64,000 bases of DNA from Priapulus caudatus (GCF_000485595.1 NW_014577258.1:248410-312409); one strand, 5' to 3'; shown: positions 27,101 through 38,780, counted from the first letter of the stretch. Notes: generated by a model from the sequence alone, not told the origin. Program-made: numbers and translations.

Positions 27101-30100
27101 GACCACCGCTGGGATGAGGGCGACAGCAAAACTCTTTCTTGGAATTGTGAAAAAGCTGCAAAAGGGTTGTAACCTGGTTTGCTACTCAATTACATAATTT
27201 AACCCATGCATCAGGTGCCTTTTTGTACAGCCGCGCGAATATTATACTTCGCAATAATTAATTGGTATATGTGTAAAAATATTCTTAGTCCAACACAGGG
27301 ACTTGGCTAGCCACCCAATCTACCCCCCCCCCCAAATCTGCCACTGCCTTTATAGACCAAGGCTCACTGTCGACGAAAAGGATAAATTGACTTCATTTAG
27401 TCATTTCGTATCATCGATTTCGCTCTAATGTTCCCATGCAGTGCTTTTTTATTCTGTCACCCACAATACACTGCACCTGCACTAGGCACAGGTACATGCG
27501 ATGTACGAATAGATATCGACATATGTGCTTTAAAAATGCAAGAGTTGCGAGATGTCAAACAATGGCGCCATGACGCGACGCATTTTTGTTGTCTGGGTGC
27601 TATAATGTATAATAATATACATACAGCAGCGCGTGATGATCAAGCGCAAGCGTTTCCATTCATATATCGCGCTAGAATAATATTTCGTTTCGCGAAAATT
27701 ATATGGCTGTTGTTTACGTGCGTGTACGCACGTGAAACAACGTTATGCCTATAATTAATCTAACGATAGCGCGATGCACCGATGGGTCACGCCTCTGTCG
27801 TATTTTCTCACGGTAATGTGGATAAAATTGCCGCAATTGCACTAGTTCGCGTTAGGAGTCATGCATGCGAGCAATACACCGCATGACGCGCGGGGCGCAG
27901 ACAGCTACGTGGAATTGAACAGGTTTGTAGTCATACGTATTGAAACTGTGTGTTGGCGTGTGCGTTACTGTACGGCAGTTGGCTATGTGGCAATGCATTG
28001 GACAGTGAGCCGTGTAGTGCAGAGTATAGGCGATAGACAATGTCGTGGTGGGACTTTAACCGAACCCCCGCCTCGAATAATAACAATAACGGATACACAC
28101 CCGCACGCACGCGCCCACTCACGCACGCGCACACGCATGCATAAACGCACGCACACACACGTATATCGCTCACGCATAATTGGTCTATTATTACGTAAAC
28201 ATCGGCACAATGTCATGAGGTTTTATTGCGGTTGCTCCCAGTTGCACGATGCATGGGAACAGTAGCACAAAAGGGGACAGCTGCGCTTGTCCGTATCTGT
28301 GCGTGTTTTTGTAGACAGCGTTGTCTATGTGTGCGTCGTATATCTGAGCACTGTTGACATGATGTTTGTAGGGATGCTGGAGATCGGAGTAGCATCGTTG
28401 CAGAGGAGACCACGCACCTTCTGAGTTCAGGTATGCGCATCTACTTTCACGTATGCTTATTAGCAATATTCACGACAAGCGAAGAGCGTGGTTGTTGTTC
28501 TATAAAATTATATATATGTGGTTGGTGTTGTTGTATGTTTATTTATTTAAATCACACAGCTGCAGTATTCTATTAGTATAGAGATCATAACTCACGCAAG
28601 AATTCAGTGCATTTGCGGCTAATTTTATATAACGCGCGATTTATTTGCACAGGATTTCTATGGCTTCTCGCGGTCGCGGTCACATAGAATCTATCATTCT
28701 GTATCGTATCATCCTTTCGGGGAGAGAAGGGAAATCACTGCGAACTATAGATTGTGGAATATGGCGGAAAACCCGCTAATCCGGTGTCCACGCCGTTATT
28801 ATAATATGTATTGTTTGGCACTTTCACCGCAATGTGTCCACATTAGCGTAAAGCGCATAAGTTTGCGACGCAATTTTGTCCGCCATGATGTGGTCTCGAT
28901 TAAGACGAGCGTAACTACCATGGACCGTAAGGAAATTAAGGACGGAGACAAATCTGTAAAGTCGGGTGCCCACGGGCGATGCTTTGTGGTCGGTCGGTGG
29001 ATTGATTGTTCGTCTGGGATTGAGAGTGAGCGTCGCTCATGTGCCACGTGTGCGTGTTGGACACGAACATAGGTCGTGGCATCCCCGCGGGCACATTGCC
29101 ACGTGATGCATGTTAGCAAGGTTTAATCAAACAGAGTGTTCGGAATTTTCAAACGAGACAATTATCGTTTGCTTCGCTCAATTTATCAACTTTAAAGCGG
29201 CATTGTCGCACATGCGACAGCCTATCTATAACCGATGTGATCATGATCATCCTTATGTGGTTGAAGTTATAGAATGTAAAAACAAAAAATACGTTTATTA
29301 GCAATGTGACCAGTTCACTGTCGAATCACCTCCTCGCGTACGTTTATGCCCACAATATCAATTAATAACACCGACGATGAACCAGCCGGTCAGTGACAAA
29401 AATTTATGGAGCGATAATGCAGTGTTAAGCAGTGTTAAGCAGTGTTAAGCAGTGCATTCCAACTAATCGGCTGATATTCGATTGTGTTGGAGTCGGAGTC
29501 GGAGTCAAGTCGCCGAATTGGAGAAATAGAACGTGTTCTATTTTGCACGACTCGGACGATTTGCTGACAAAAATCGATAGAGTAAACGCAGCATTATGGG
29601 GTTTGCAGAGCGCTTCAAGCGAAATTAAGGGTCGTGTTATAGTTGACGCTGTAAAATTCTATAAAACAAAAACTCCCATTAAAGTATTTAGCAAAACCGT
29701 ATCATTTGCATTGAAGGAATATTTAAAAAAAAATGAATACATTAATACACTTTCACGAGTCATTGGGTATTGATCTCATTCCATGCCAAAAATATTCATA
29801 AAGTTGCGTTTCGTACTGGAGCTATGATTAATTATAAACGCAGCACACATTTAGAATATCGACTTAAATGCCATGAGTTATTCCGTTATCTCCATTCTGC
29901 TGATGAATTCTTTGAGCACGTTGATAGATTCTGACGTAGCGGATCTCGCTTTCCATCAAATATAGCAAAGCGATCGACATGGATTTTATAGTTCGATTTT
30001 CGTAAAACGACACTCGACCCCCGTACCACGCATGCGCGTTTCTGCGTGCATACGAGGCTAACAATCGGTGCAGCCGTACCTGTGCTTGCCTTTAACATTT

Positions 30101-31512
30101 TCCCCATGCAGGTTATACATCGACCGTAGTCTCTGTAATCAGCAGGCGACAATTATGGTTGGTGTGTACACCTGTCCGCTGATTCGATTTGCTCCGAACC
30201 TCGACAAACACCGTGTTTTCGTGCCAGATTCGCGACATCTCGTGCTGTGCGGTGAACGGGGGTGACGGCTGTGAATGCACTCTCGTAAGCCAACGTGCCG
30301 TTAACCGCGATTGCTTCGTATATTTATAACAAGTATATATACAGTATTACAGTGACACGTGAAAAATCATTATCTAGGTAAAATGGAGAATCCCGTATTT
30401 ACCGAAGAATCGGTGTCGTCGACGGCCACCCCGCCGACGACATCGGCGATGGTTACACTGCACAACGACGGCGCCCGTGCGACAGCCGACCGTACGACGC
30501 CTGATTCGGGCGTGCAGGGTTTGCTGCACGTCGACACGGAGAAGGACACGATACGTGCCGGCTCTGCGAGCAGCCTGCTCGAGCTGCCCGACGGTCTGAC
30601 TCATGAGGAGCGCCAGCTCGAAATAGTACGCTAGATAGGCCTATGCATAGCTCTTGATAGATTATATATTTCACACTGCGAACATAACACTTTCCGTCAA
30701 AATAATACGCTCACGTGTGCGGTGGATTTTCGTCGAGTATTTTGACGCATGCATTATTTTACTTGGGTAAAATTACTCACGTGTGCGCCGGGCTTTATTA
30801 GGTAAACTGCGCTCTGCAATCACGGTCCGCATTGGTATTATTGCCGAGTGCGAGCAGCGTTGAGATTAAATTTACTGTGCAGAAAATGTCGTGTTGATTA
30901 AAGTAAACAGATATTTACTAATGCGTTGCAAAGGCCCTAGACTGTAAAACAATTTATTCAGTGTAATTTCATATGAGTCCGACCAGCTAAAAATCACGAT
31001 TTCCCCTCTTGCCTATAAACGCAGATCATAATTATGCTAATTAGGGGACTTATTCGACCACGCCACTCCACCTTCCCAACCCGAAACTCCATTTCCACCT
31101 TAAACCCACACCATCGCTGATTCAAAAATTCCAGCTGCACCATCAGCAACATGTGTGAAGCCAATGACAGTGCTAACAACACATTTCATAATGTCGCTGC
31201 AACTAAAGCAATGGTTGCACGTAATTTTGTGCTCCACGCATGCTGTATTTTATTACGTGTGACATATCAGTACTATGATGCATTATAAAACCCATTGACT
31301 AGCCATTAGCAGGCTGCAGCTGATAAAATCTTACCCTTATCTTTAAATGCTGATATACTTAATTCATTTGAAATTATTGCCTGTTGTATCTCCAATATCT
31401 GATATATTCTCAATTTTTTTAGCTGCGTGACGTCATCCGAAAGTGTACGAATCCGGATCCTTGCGAGCGACCGACGGCTGCCGAGGTTTTGAACATGCTG
31501 AATTTCGTATGA
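21116..31512 (+). CDS. Kinase-like gene, 3' part only; PBK/TOPK-like C-lobe end
   Basis: Five exons join in compatible phase: 21116-21273, 25046-25470, 28372-28430, 30378-30625 and 31423-31512 (stop TGA), each bounded by AG and GT. Together they encode about 325 residues. The last exon carries [16 protein letters not shown], a kinase subdomain XI signature. Its Cys-Thr-Asn-x-Asp-Pro-x-x-Arg-Pro-x-Ala-Ala pattern resembles the end of PBK/TOPK, a MAPKK-like serine/threonine kinase of mitotic and germ cells. The about 295 residues before it are Ser/Thr/Pro/Glu-rich and look disordered. In PBK an acidic variable loop precedes the same helix, so this may be a greatly enlarged loop. The N-lobe, HRD and DFG motifs are not found in the window, so the gene is 5'-partial. 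Donor GTACGC after exon 4 is weak. The kinase call rests on one exon. Confidence 0.5.
21346..21440. mobile_element. Possible hAT-type element remnant
   Basis: The sequence GTTCTTAACCTTTTTGGCCC at 21349 followed by ACGACCCC resembles the terminal sequence of hAT-derived short elements common in animal genomes. No matching opposite end was identified. It lies in the first visible intron of the kinase-like gene. Confidence 0.35.
23225..23375. repeat. Imperfect (GTA/GCA)n trinucleotide repeat
   Basis: Mixed AGCAGCAGT, AGTAGTAGT and related triplets over about 150 bp. Confidence 0.7.
24012..24070. repeat. Hairpin element, family TCAAGAGTACATAATAGGAGA
   Basis: Perfect 17-bp arms AGTACATAATAGGAGAT (24024-24040) and its inverse (24042-24058) are separated by a single base and extended outward with one mismatch into ATATATC/GATATAT. 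The same arm sequence forms the hairpin at 25868-25920. Confidence 0.85.
25868..25920. repeat. Hairpin element, second copy of the same family
   Basis: Arms at 25868-25887 (CAAGAGTACATAATAGGAGA) and 25901-25920 are inverted with one mismatch, around a 13-bp loop. Same arm sequence as the hairpin at 24012. Confidence 0.85.
26160..26706. repeat. (TG)n / (GTGC)n rich tract
   Basis: About 420 bp (26283-26706) of alternating TG, CG and TGCG units preceded by (GTGC)n at 26172-26200. All the long frames here are repeat-encoded. It lies in an intron of the kinase-like gene. Confidence 0.9.
26711..28371. other. Intron of the kinase-like gene
   Basis: Contains a repeat remnant at 26957-27130 (GGGGGAGCCAGGATTT and a G-rich core) with a C-run counterpart at about 27310-27345, and (ACGC)n at 28098-28162. 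No exon seen. Confidence 0.4.
29412..29455. repeat. 10-bp tandem repeat
   Basis: The unit GTTAAGCAGT repeats three times with partial ends, just before an open frame at 29432-29773. Confidence 0.8.
29432..29773 (+). CDS. Unplaced open frame, no recognised family
   Basis: A 113-codon frame without ATG. Its second half (residues about 43-110) has balanced, protein-like composition, including [15 protein letters not shown] and [10 protein letters not shown]. It lies inside an intron of the kinase-like gene on the same strand. I found no splice sites that insert it in phase. It may be a fragment of a mobile element or retrocopy, or chance. Confidence 0.2.
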   Translation: MLSSVKQCIPTNRLIFDCVGVGVGVKSPNWRNRTCSILHDSDDLLTKIDRVNAALWGLQSASSEIKGRVIVDAVKFYKTKTPIKVFSKTVSFALKEYLKKNEYINTLSRVIGY

Positions 31513-32281
31513 AGACCAACGTCAAGACAAATTTGAGTAGACATACATCCATGCTATGTTAATCGTCATTGCATTTGCTTCATATTAGTTCGTGCAGACA
31601 GCTTCGTTCGGACTTCAGGGAAATCACGTGATGTGCGTGAAACACAAGACCTTGATTCTGTCGCATCATTTGTAATATTTACTCCCCTGCTGCTATACTG
31701 AGCGATTCATACATAATACAACGTGCCTAGTCATACCTATTGTATTCTAGTCTTGCTCTGGCCACTCGCACAGGATAATTAATCATTTATTAGGTACATC
31801 TATTACGTTTCAAACGTTACATGGTAATTAACGGAAGATTTCTCAACTTAATTCCTAGACGGTATGTTTAGTTCATACGATTCGTCCGATAAAGGCATGT
31901 CGTAGCTCACGTACGATTCATGCTGTAATGTGAGAGCAACGATATCATTCTGCGGTTGAGCCAAACTGCTGTGACAATTAAATGAAAGGCAAAGCTATCA
32001 GGTAACTGCGCCAGTGTCGTTCGTGCTTCCTCTGCATGAAGAATAATAGATGATTGTCAATAGTAAACTACAGTTTTGTACAGATCGATGGTTGTAGCAA
32101 CCAGCAATCTCAGCGTCTTTCAGTAAATGTGTAACCTTACTTCTATAGTTGGCCCATTGTACACGTACGTATAATATAGATTCTGCGTGCATGTGCATGC
32201 GCGCTCGTATATCGGTATATCGTAGAGTAAGAGAGAGAGAGAGGTGAAGCGAGAGAGAGAAAGAGAGAAAGAGAGAGCGAG

Positions 32282-32317
<36 letters not shown>

Positions 32318-32851
32318 GAATGAGTGAGAGGGAGGGAGAGAGAGAGAGAGAGAGAGAAGGGGGGAGATTGCGTGTGCTGATTTTTGTAATCAGTGATTCA
32401 TCATATTATCAACATATCGTTATTTTTATCATTAACAAGAGTAATGTGTAAATATATAATTTAGTTTGATTATAGATTAGGCCATTCTCGAATCATTATA
32501 GATTTGTATTCATGCGAAACAATAGAGCAGATTAAACAGTAGTTTAGCAATACACCAGCTATTTATTACAATAATTTGCAGCTAATTTTAGCCTTCCGTC
32601 ATATTTGGTCGTATGTATATTTCCTTTCAATCACGATTTCCCAAGTCAAATATTCAAGCGCGAAAAATAATGGTTTTGCTGTTTTATGATTGTCATTTTA
32701 AATTACGACACTTTATACAGATAGCTTGGCATTAGTGCCGCCCGTGTAATCAAGACGACAGAGCGATGGAAGTAAAAATCAAGATTATACAAACTTGTGG
32801 TTACTGAAATATTATAATCTTAGTCTTCGTTATTCAGTGTATCTCCCCGTC
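31513..32851. other. Downstream intergenic DNA
   Basis: 3' flank of the kinase-like gene, then AT-rich DNA with (GA)n at 32229-32357. This also contains the 3' flank of the minus-strand gene at 32852-33603. No gene seen. Confidence 0.45.
32229..32357. repeat. (GA)n microsatellite
   Basis: Purine-rich GA tract of about 130 bp with a few interruptions. Confidence 0.9.
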
Positions 32852-33603
32852 CTAACTGCTGTGTCGACGTGTCCGGCCTGTGCGTATGCGCCGCTGCCAT
32901 GGTCGGAGAAGGTGCTCTAATGTTATTACCAGGCATTGTAATTCTGGAATCAGCTTTTCATTGGAAGAAGCTTCTATCAGGTCGCTATCGCATCCCGGCG
33001 CGCCTTCAGTGTTCTGTACATCATCCCATGACTCCAGCGCTGCTTTCACGATCCTGCACGGTTTTAAGTTCTATTAATTTTAGTGCTGCTTAATTTAATG
33101 CTTGTGAAACATCCCAGTTATGAGCTAAATACGTTCTAATTCCTTAACAAATTAATAATTTATATCTACCGAAAACATTGTTTTAAAATTTACACAAAAC
33201 GTTAAAATGACATTTACCATTTTGTTATTTTAATATTTAATGAGTACATTCCAGGTGCCTAGATAATCGTTTCTAACGAGGAAAGCTGCTTGTTTATAAT
33301 AGTAATAATATAATTTAATGCTTATGTGTTTACGCTGGCCAATTATATTCATTTCGCACTGAGGCGTCATCGCGCATATACCAGAGTTTAGTTGTACCTG
33401 TATAAATGCAGATACGTATCGGCTAGCCTACTCTCTGCTAAATTATCGAAATCAATACGATCGGCTTCGTTCTTGTCTGCAAAATAAGCATACAATGCGC
33501 CAAGTTTTAAAGCAGGAACAGGAATTAGGTTGTAAATGCATTCTTGTATTTGCTTTCGCTCAAAATCTTCGCTATCTACTTCTTCTAGGACGGTTTCCGA
33601 CAT
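32852..33603 (-). CDS. Small unknown protein, two exons, divergent from KLHL10
   Basis: Exon 1 is 33603-33398 and exon 2 is 33053-32852, joined by a GT-AG intron (CAG|gtacaac ... gtgcag|GATCGTG). The joined frame is 408 nt, exactly 135 codons plus stop, and the splice falls inside an Arg codon. The protein starts MSETVLEEVD. It has a hydrophobic helical middle (NLIPVPALKLGALYAYFA), then helical charged segments with KAALESWDDVQ and a basic tail. No signal peptide, membrane span or catalytic motif is evident, and I do not recognise the family. Its start codon lies 288 bp from that of KLHL10 on the other strand, so the two probably share a promoter and perhaps a testis or cilia-type expression pattern (inference only). 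Confidence 0.6.
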
Positions 33604-33890
33604 GCCGCGTGCGCTACGCTTAAATAATATTTTCTGGCATTTATTTTCCCTATCCTTGTTCGATCAGCCTTTGTTCACGATCACACGCGAAAATGCTTAC
33701 GCGAATAAAATACAATTGTTGCTAACTCACGCCACAGTTGCTACGCGACGGTTACCGGGACTGCGGGCATAATCAACACATTTCTCGTTTGTAACGCTGT
33801 ATTGTGTTTATGATAACGTTGGACTGCTCTTGTTTATGGCCCTCGTTGAGGTTGCCACAAATAAGACGTCCAAATAAACGCAAAGTCGTC
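33604..33890. promoter_or_regulatory. Bidirectional promoter between the unknown gene and KLHL10
   Basis: Only 287 bp separate two head-to-head start codons, so transcription of both must begin within or close to this stretch. No clear TATA box is visible. Confidence 0.5.
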
Positions 33891-36440
33891 ATGTCGACAT
33901 CCCTGTCTCGTGGCCGGACACTCAGTGTCCAGGCGATGAACACGTTGCGCGAGATGAGAGAATGCGGTCAGTTATGCGATGCGCTGATCAAATGCGACGG
34001 AGGCGAGTTCCAGGTGCATCGGGCCATCATGTCCGCTTGCAGTCCCTACTTTCGGGCGCTATTCACTAACAGCATGAACGACGACGACAACCGGACACAG
34101 CGCGACTACGTCATACCGGGTGTCGACGCCGAGATGCTAGCCATCATCATCGAGTTTGCCTACACGCGTATCTGCTGCATCACGGAGAGCACCGTGCAGC
34201 GACTCCTGGCGGCCGCTGACCAGCTGAACATCATGGGCGTCGTACGCGAATGCTGCGACTTCATCAATGATCGCATCGACGCCACGAATTGCTTCAGCAT
34301 CCGGTCGTTCGCGCGCGCGTACTTCTGTAAGGGGCTGGAGAGGAGGGCGCACTCGTACATCATGAAGAACTTTCCCGAGATAGCCGAGCGCAACGACGAG
34401 TACCTAGAGCTGAGCACCGACGAACTGCACGAGTTGATCGACTCCGACGAGCTGAACGTCCGCAACGAGGAGATCTGTTTCCTGGCGATCGTGCGATGGA
34501 TTGATCACGACGCCGAGGCGCGTAAGCAATATATCGCCAAACTTTTGGGCACCGTGCGCCTCGGCTTACTCGACGCCAACTATTTCGTCGAAAAGGTAAA
34601 ATGTCACCCGTACGTGAAGGACAACGAAGATTGTAGGACGCTGGTAATCGAAACGATTAAGTTTCTCTACGACCTCGGCTTGTCGCTGCAAGACGGGAAG
34701 GAGGACAAAGAGAGCGAATCCGTGTTAATAGAGAGTCCGTTAGCAAAACCGAGAGTTCCGCACGAAATCATGTTTGCGATCGGAGGATGGAGTGGCGGTA
34801 GCCCCACCAACCTACTGGAGGCATACGATACGCGGGCAGATCGCTGGGTTAAGGTGGACACCGTGGACGAGATCGGGCCCAGGGCCTACCACGGCTCCGT
34901 CGTGCTCGACAAGCGCATCTACATCATCGGCGGGTTTGACGGAGTCGAGTATTTCAACAGCGTGCGCGTATTCGACCCGGCAAATAAGACGTACCAGGAG
35001 GTGGCGCCCATGAACTCTCGCCGCTGCTACGTCAGCGTCGCCCAGGTCGACAACTACATCTACGCCATGGGTGGCTTCGACGGCCACTCGCGACTAAACA
35101 CGGCAGAGCGCTACAACCCGACGACGAACCAGTGGAGCATTATCGCGCCAATGCACTATCAACGCAGCGACGCGTGCGCCACCGTCATGGGCAATAAGAT
35201 CTACATGACGGGCGGCTTCAACGGTCAAGAGTGTCTACTCACGTCTGAGTACTACGACCCGGAGACGGAAACGTGGACCGTCATAGCCCCGATGCGGAAC
35301 CGCCGCAGCGGGGTAAGCTGCATCGCCTATCACAACTGCCTGTACGTGCTGGGCGGCTTCAATGGAATCTCGCGCATGTGCACCGTGGAGAGATGGAGCC
35401 CGCAGACGAACTCCTGGACGTCGGTGCCTGATATGTATACGCCGAGAAGCAATTTCGCTGTCGAGGTGAGACACATAGATACCTAGTATACGCGCAGTTA
35501 CGCACCACTTACTTTAAAAACATGTTATGAGCGGCTATCTCTTGTACCCACACCTGTATGGCGGTGGCGGGCCAATCAGCCAATCAGCGAGCGTACACAA
35601 ACCCACAAACCCACAAACCAACACTCAAACACACGCCGGTGAAAACATAACCTCCGCCAAGCCCCTGGCGGAGGTAATAATATAAAAACAGGAAATTTTG
35701 GACTGGAAATTAGAAAATCATTACGTTGAATGTTTTTTAGTAGCAAAAATCCACATTTTCCAATTCAGCTAGTTATGATAAGTGAATAAAGCTATGAATT
35801 AAGTGGATATGTGTTAGATTGTAAATAGCAACAAAATCCAAATACTCATCAATACCCACCATATTCAGGAAAATAGATTTTCAGTGAAGATGCACTAAAA
35901 GTATATACTACCTTATGGCACTCTTCTTATCCAAAAAGCTTAGACAGCTAAGAAATTATTTTTGGGGCTAACATATAGTTTTCTACAAAAATTTATACAA
36001 TGGAAGAAAGGGTAACATTAAACAATACTATGAAAAGATTTTAACTCTGCTGCTCAATTAAAGCACTTTAATTAACATAATTGAATAGTAGCAGGTATCC
36101 ACATGGGGAATAGTAGCATATATCCACATATTGAAATTCTAGATTTTAGAGCATATTTAGTTGAATAAAATATAAATACTGTTATTTCATTTAGAGAAAC
36201 ATCAGAAGGCGCGATTTGCACACTTAAATTTTTATAAATAGTGACCTATTGCTTTATTTGTCCAATGTAAAGTTTTTCCACCAAAAGTGATGATCATCTA
36301 TTTATAGATATAGTAGCAAATATCCACAAGTTATTTATCATAAATGCGGATATCTATTACTGATGTTCTTTGCTTCTGGTTTTCGCTTTAATTTAGGTGC
36401 TCGCTCTTCTCTCTCCCTCTCTCTGTCTCTCTTTCTCTCG

Positions 36441-36531
<91 letters not shown>

Positions 36532-38318
36532 GTCTTCTCTCTCTCATGTGCACTCTTCTCTCTTTTTCTCTCTACGCTCTCTCTCTCTCTTCATCTCTCT
36601 CTCTCTCTCTCTACTCTCGCTCTCGCTCGTCTCTCTCTCGCCTCGTTTCTCGCATCTCTCGCTTTCTCGCACCTCTCTCCGCGCCGCGCTCACTCGGCTC
36701 GTTCTTCTCTCGCTCGCTCGCTTCTCTCTCGCTCGCTCGCTCTTCTCTCTCTTTCTCGTATCTATTTCTCTCTCTCTCTCTCTTCTCCTCTCCTCGCGGC
36801 ACAACTCGCTCTTCGCTTTCCTCTCTCTTCGCGCGCGCTCGCTTGTTCTCTCTCTTCTCTCTCTCTCTCTCTGCCGATCTCGTGCAATTCTGGGCTCGCC
36901 TCTCTCTCTTCTCTCTCCTCGCTCGTCTTGTCGTTCTCTCTCTCTCTGCTCTCTCGTCTCTCTTCCTCTCTCACGACGCACACACTTCTCCCGCTTCTTC
37001 TCTCTTGCTCGGCTCGGACTCTGTCTCCCTCGATCTCATCACTCCTCTCTCTCTTCTCTCTTCTCCTCTCCCTTCCTCTCTCTTTCACTCCGTACTCTGC
37101 TTTCTCTCTGCTCTCGTGCTCTCGCTCTCTCCTCGCTCGCTCGCCGCTCGCGCGCTCTCTCTCTCTCGTCTCTCGCACTCTCTCTCTTCTCTGCTCTTCT
37201 TTTCTCTCTCTTGCTCTCTCTCTCTCACTCTCTCGCCTCTCTTCTCTCTCTTCTCTTCTCGCTTCCTCGTGCTCCTGTCTTCCAGCAGTCACACACACAC
37301 ACACTCCCTCTCTCGGTCTCTTAAATCACACACACACTCTCTCTCTCACCACACGTCTCTTTCTCTCTCTCTCTCTCGCTCTTTTCTCCTCGCTCATCGC
37401 ATTCACACACACCACACACACGATCACACACACATCACACACACACTCTCTTCTCTCTCGCTCTCTCTGTTTCTCTCTTCGCTCCCTCTGCTCTCTCTCC
37501 TCTCTCGCACTTTCTCTTTCTCTCTCTCTCTTCTCATCGGTCTCGTGCCTTCTTGCTCTCCTCGCCCTCTCTTCACCTCTCTACCTCACTCTCTCTCTCT
37601 CCATCAATCTCGCTCGCTCGCTCTCTCGATTTGGCTCTCTCTCTCTCTTGTCCTCTCTCTCTTCTCTCTCTCTCTCTCTCTCTCTCGCTCTCTCTCGGCT
37701 ACTTGCTCTCGTTCTCTCTCTCTCTCTCTCTCTCCCTCTCTTTCTCGCGCACTCTATCTCTCTCGCTCTTTCTCTCGCGCGCTCTCTCTCTTTATTATAT
37801 TATATTGTTGTATTACATCTTCGTATACTTTATGTTCTTTGCTTCTGGTTTTTGTTTTAATTTAGGTATACTATTACATTTCACTATTCTATTCAAGTAA
37901 TTTATTCGGATGTCAGATTTTCAGCAATGAACAGTGGAATCATTTAAATTAAAAGATTGCATACTGCAAAATGTTTCAAGCATTTAGAATTAAAGAATTA
38001 ATTAAAATTTTTGCATTTATTTTTAGATATGAACATTTTAGTAGAAAGCAGAAGCTTAAGAATCTCTGTGTTAGAAAATTCCTTGTCTTTGTTGAAAGAA
38101 ACCACTTGTTCAAACAAACAGGTCTCTTAGCAACCAATCCTTTGGCTAACCAATAAGATTCAAGGAAACGCGAGTATCAGAAATCCACATTTAGTAGCAG
38201 AAATCCACAATTAGTAGCAGAAATCCACATTTAGTAGCAAGTGATACTAAATTAGTAGCAAAAATCCACTTTAGTAGCATATATCCACAAAACAGTAGCA
38301 GAAATCCACAACCATTCT

Positions 38319-38388
<70 letters not shown>

Positions 38389-38780
38389 TTCATCATCATC
38401 AACATCAGCATAATTATCATCACCATCATCATCATCGTCACCATCGTCGTCCTAATTATCATTGTTTTGCTGGACTCTTGACGCTGCTTGACAATATATC
38501 AGAATTTGCCATACCGTAAAAATTTCTCCCTCAGATAATCGACGACATGATATTCGTCGTCGGCGGCTTCAACGGCGTCACGACCATCTACCACGTAGAG
38601 TGCTACGACGAGGCAGCCAACGAGTGGTACGAGGCGACCGACATGAGCGTGTTCCGCAGCGCGCTGAGCGTCTGCGTCGTCAACGACCTGCCCAACGTCT
38701 ACGACTACATTCACAAGGATCGCGAGAAACTCGTGGACGAGAAAGTCAAACTGAACAGGGCAACACCTCGCAGTCCGTAA
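33891..38780 (+). CDS. KLHL10: Kelch-like protein 10 orthologue, complete, two coding exons
   Basis: Coding exons are 33891-35465 and 38535-38780, joined in phase 0 (GTCGAG|gtgaga ... ccctcag|ATAATC). The product is 606 residues, against 608 in human KLHL10. Domain order: BTB (about 15-125), BACK (about 125-235) and six kelch repeats from about 290. Each repeat carries the Gly-Gly pair (IGGW, IGGF, MGGF, TGGF, LGGF, VGGF) followed by the Trp or Tyr position; the sixth is encoded by exon 2. KLHL10 proteins are substrate adaptors of a CUL3 ubiquitin ligase required in male germ cells. I chose the ATG at 33891, in line with the family N-terminus, over an in-frame ATG 87 bp upstream. Frames are intact; orthology is strong by eye. 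Confidence 0.95.
35595..35675 (-). mobile_element. Dispersed GGCGGAGGT element fragment
   Basis: The reverse complement matches 9549-9640 over about 80 bp, including CACCGGCGTGTGTTTGAGTG and the repeated GTGGGTTT. It contains the local palindrome CCTCCGCC...GGCGGAGG. Confidence 0.8.
36363..36398 (+). repeat. 36-bp direct repeat, left copy, flanking the TC tract
   Basis: It begins ATGTTCTTTGCTTCTGGTTT and matches 37832-37867 at 34 of 36 positions. Confidence 0.85.
36399..37796. repeat. TC-rich polypyrimidine tract, 1.4 kb
   Basis: Dominated by (TC)n with CG, TCTTC and short (CA)n interruptions (37288-37445). Two forward frames stay open for about 490 codons of Ser/Leu-rich repeats purely from composition. 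Long polypyrimidine/polypurine mirror-like DNA can form triplexes, and such tracts assemble badly. Confidence 0.9.
37832..37867 (+). repeat. 36-bp direct repeat, right copy
   Basis: Right copy of the repeat at 36363-36398, with two C-to-T differences. Confidence 0.85.
38175..38315 (+). repeat. Tandem cluster of TAGTAGCAGAAATCCACA units
   Basis: Seven or so units of 18-20 bp (GTAGCA-N-AATCCACA) are arranged in tandem. Single units also occur at about 35740, 36088, 36113 and 36312 in the same intron. Confidence 0.8.
38319..38450. repeat. (ATC)n microsatellite
   Basis: About 65 bp of pure CATCAT followed by degenerate units, 85 bp before the KLHL10 exon 2 acceptor. Confidence 0.9.

Larger units (their letters stand above)
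35466..38534 (+). other. KLHL10 intron, 3.1 kb, repeat-loaded
   Basis: Contains in order: a reversed copy of the GGCGGAGGT element (35595-35675), interspersed GTAGCA...ATCCAC motifs, a TC-rich tract of 1.4 kb, AT-rich DNA, a tandem cluster of the same ATCCAC motif (38175-38315) and an (ATC)n run. The long frames within it are repeat-encoded. Confidence 0.85.

Noticed and set aside
36363-37865. Two forward frames of about 490-500 Ser/Leu-rich codons
   Set aside because: They are translations of a TC-rich tract in the KLHL10 intron, with no domain, start context or splice support.
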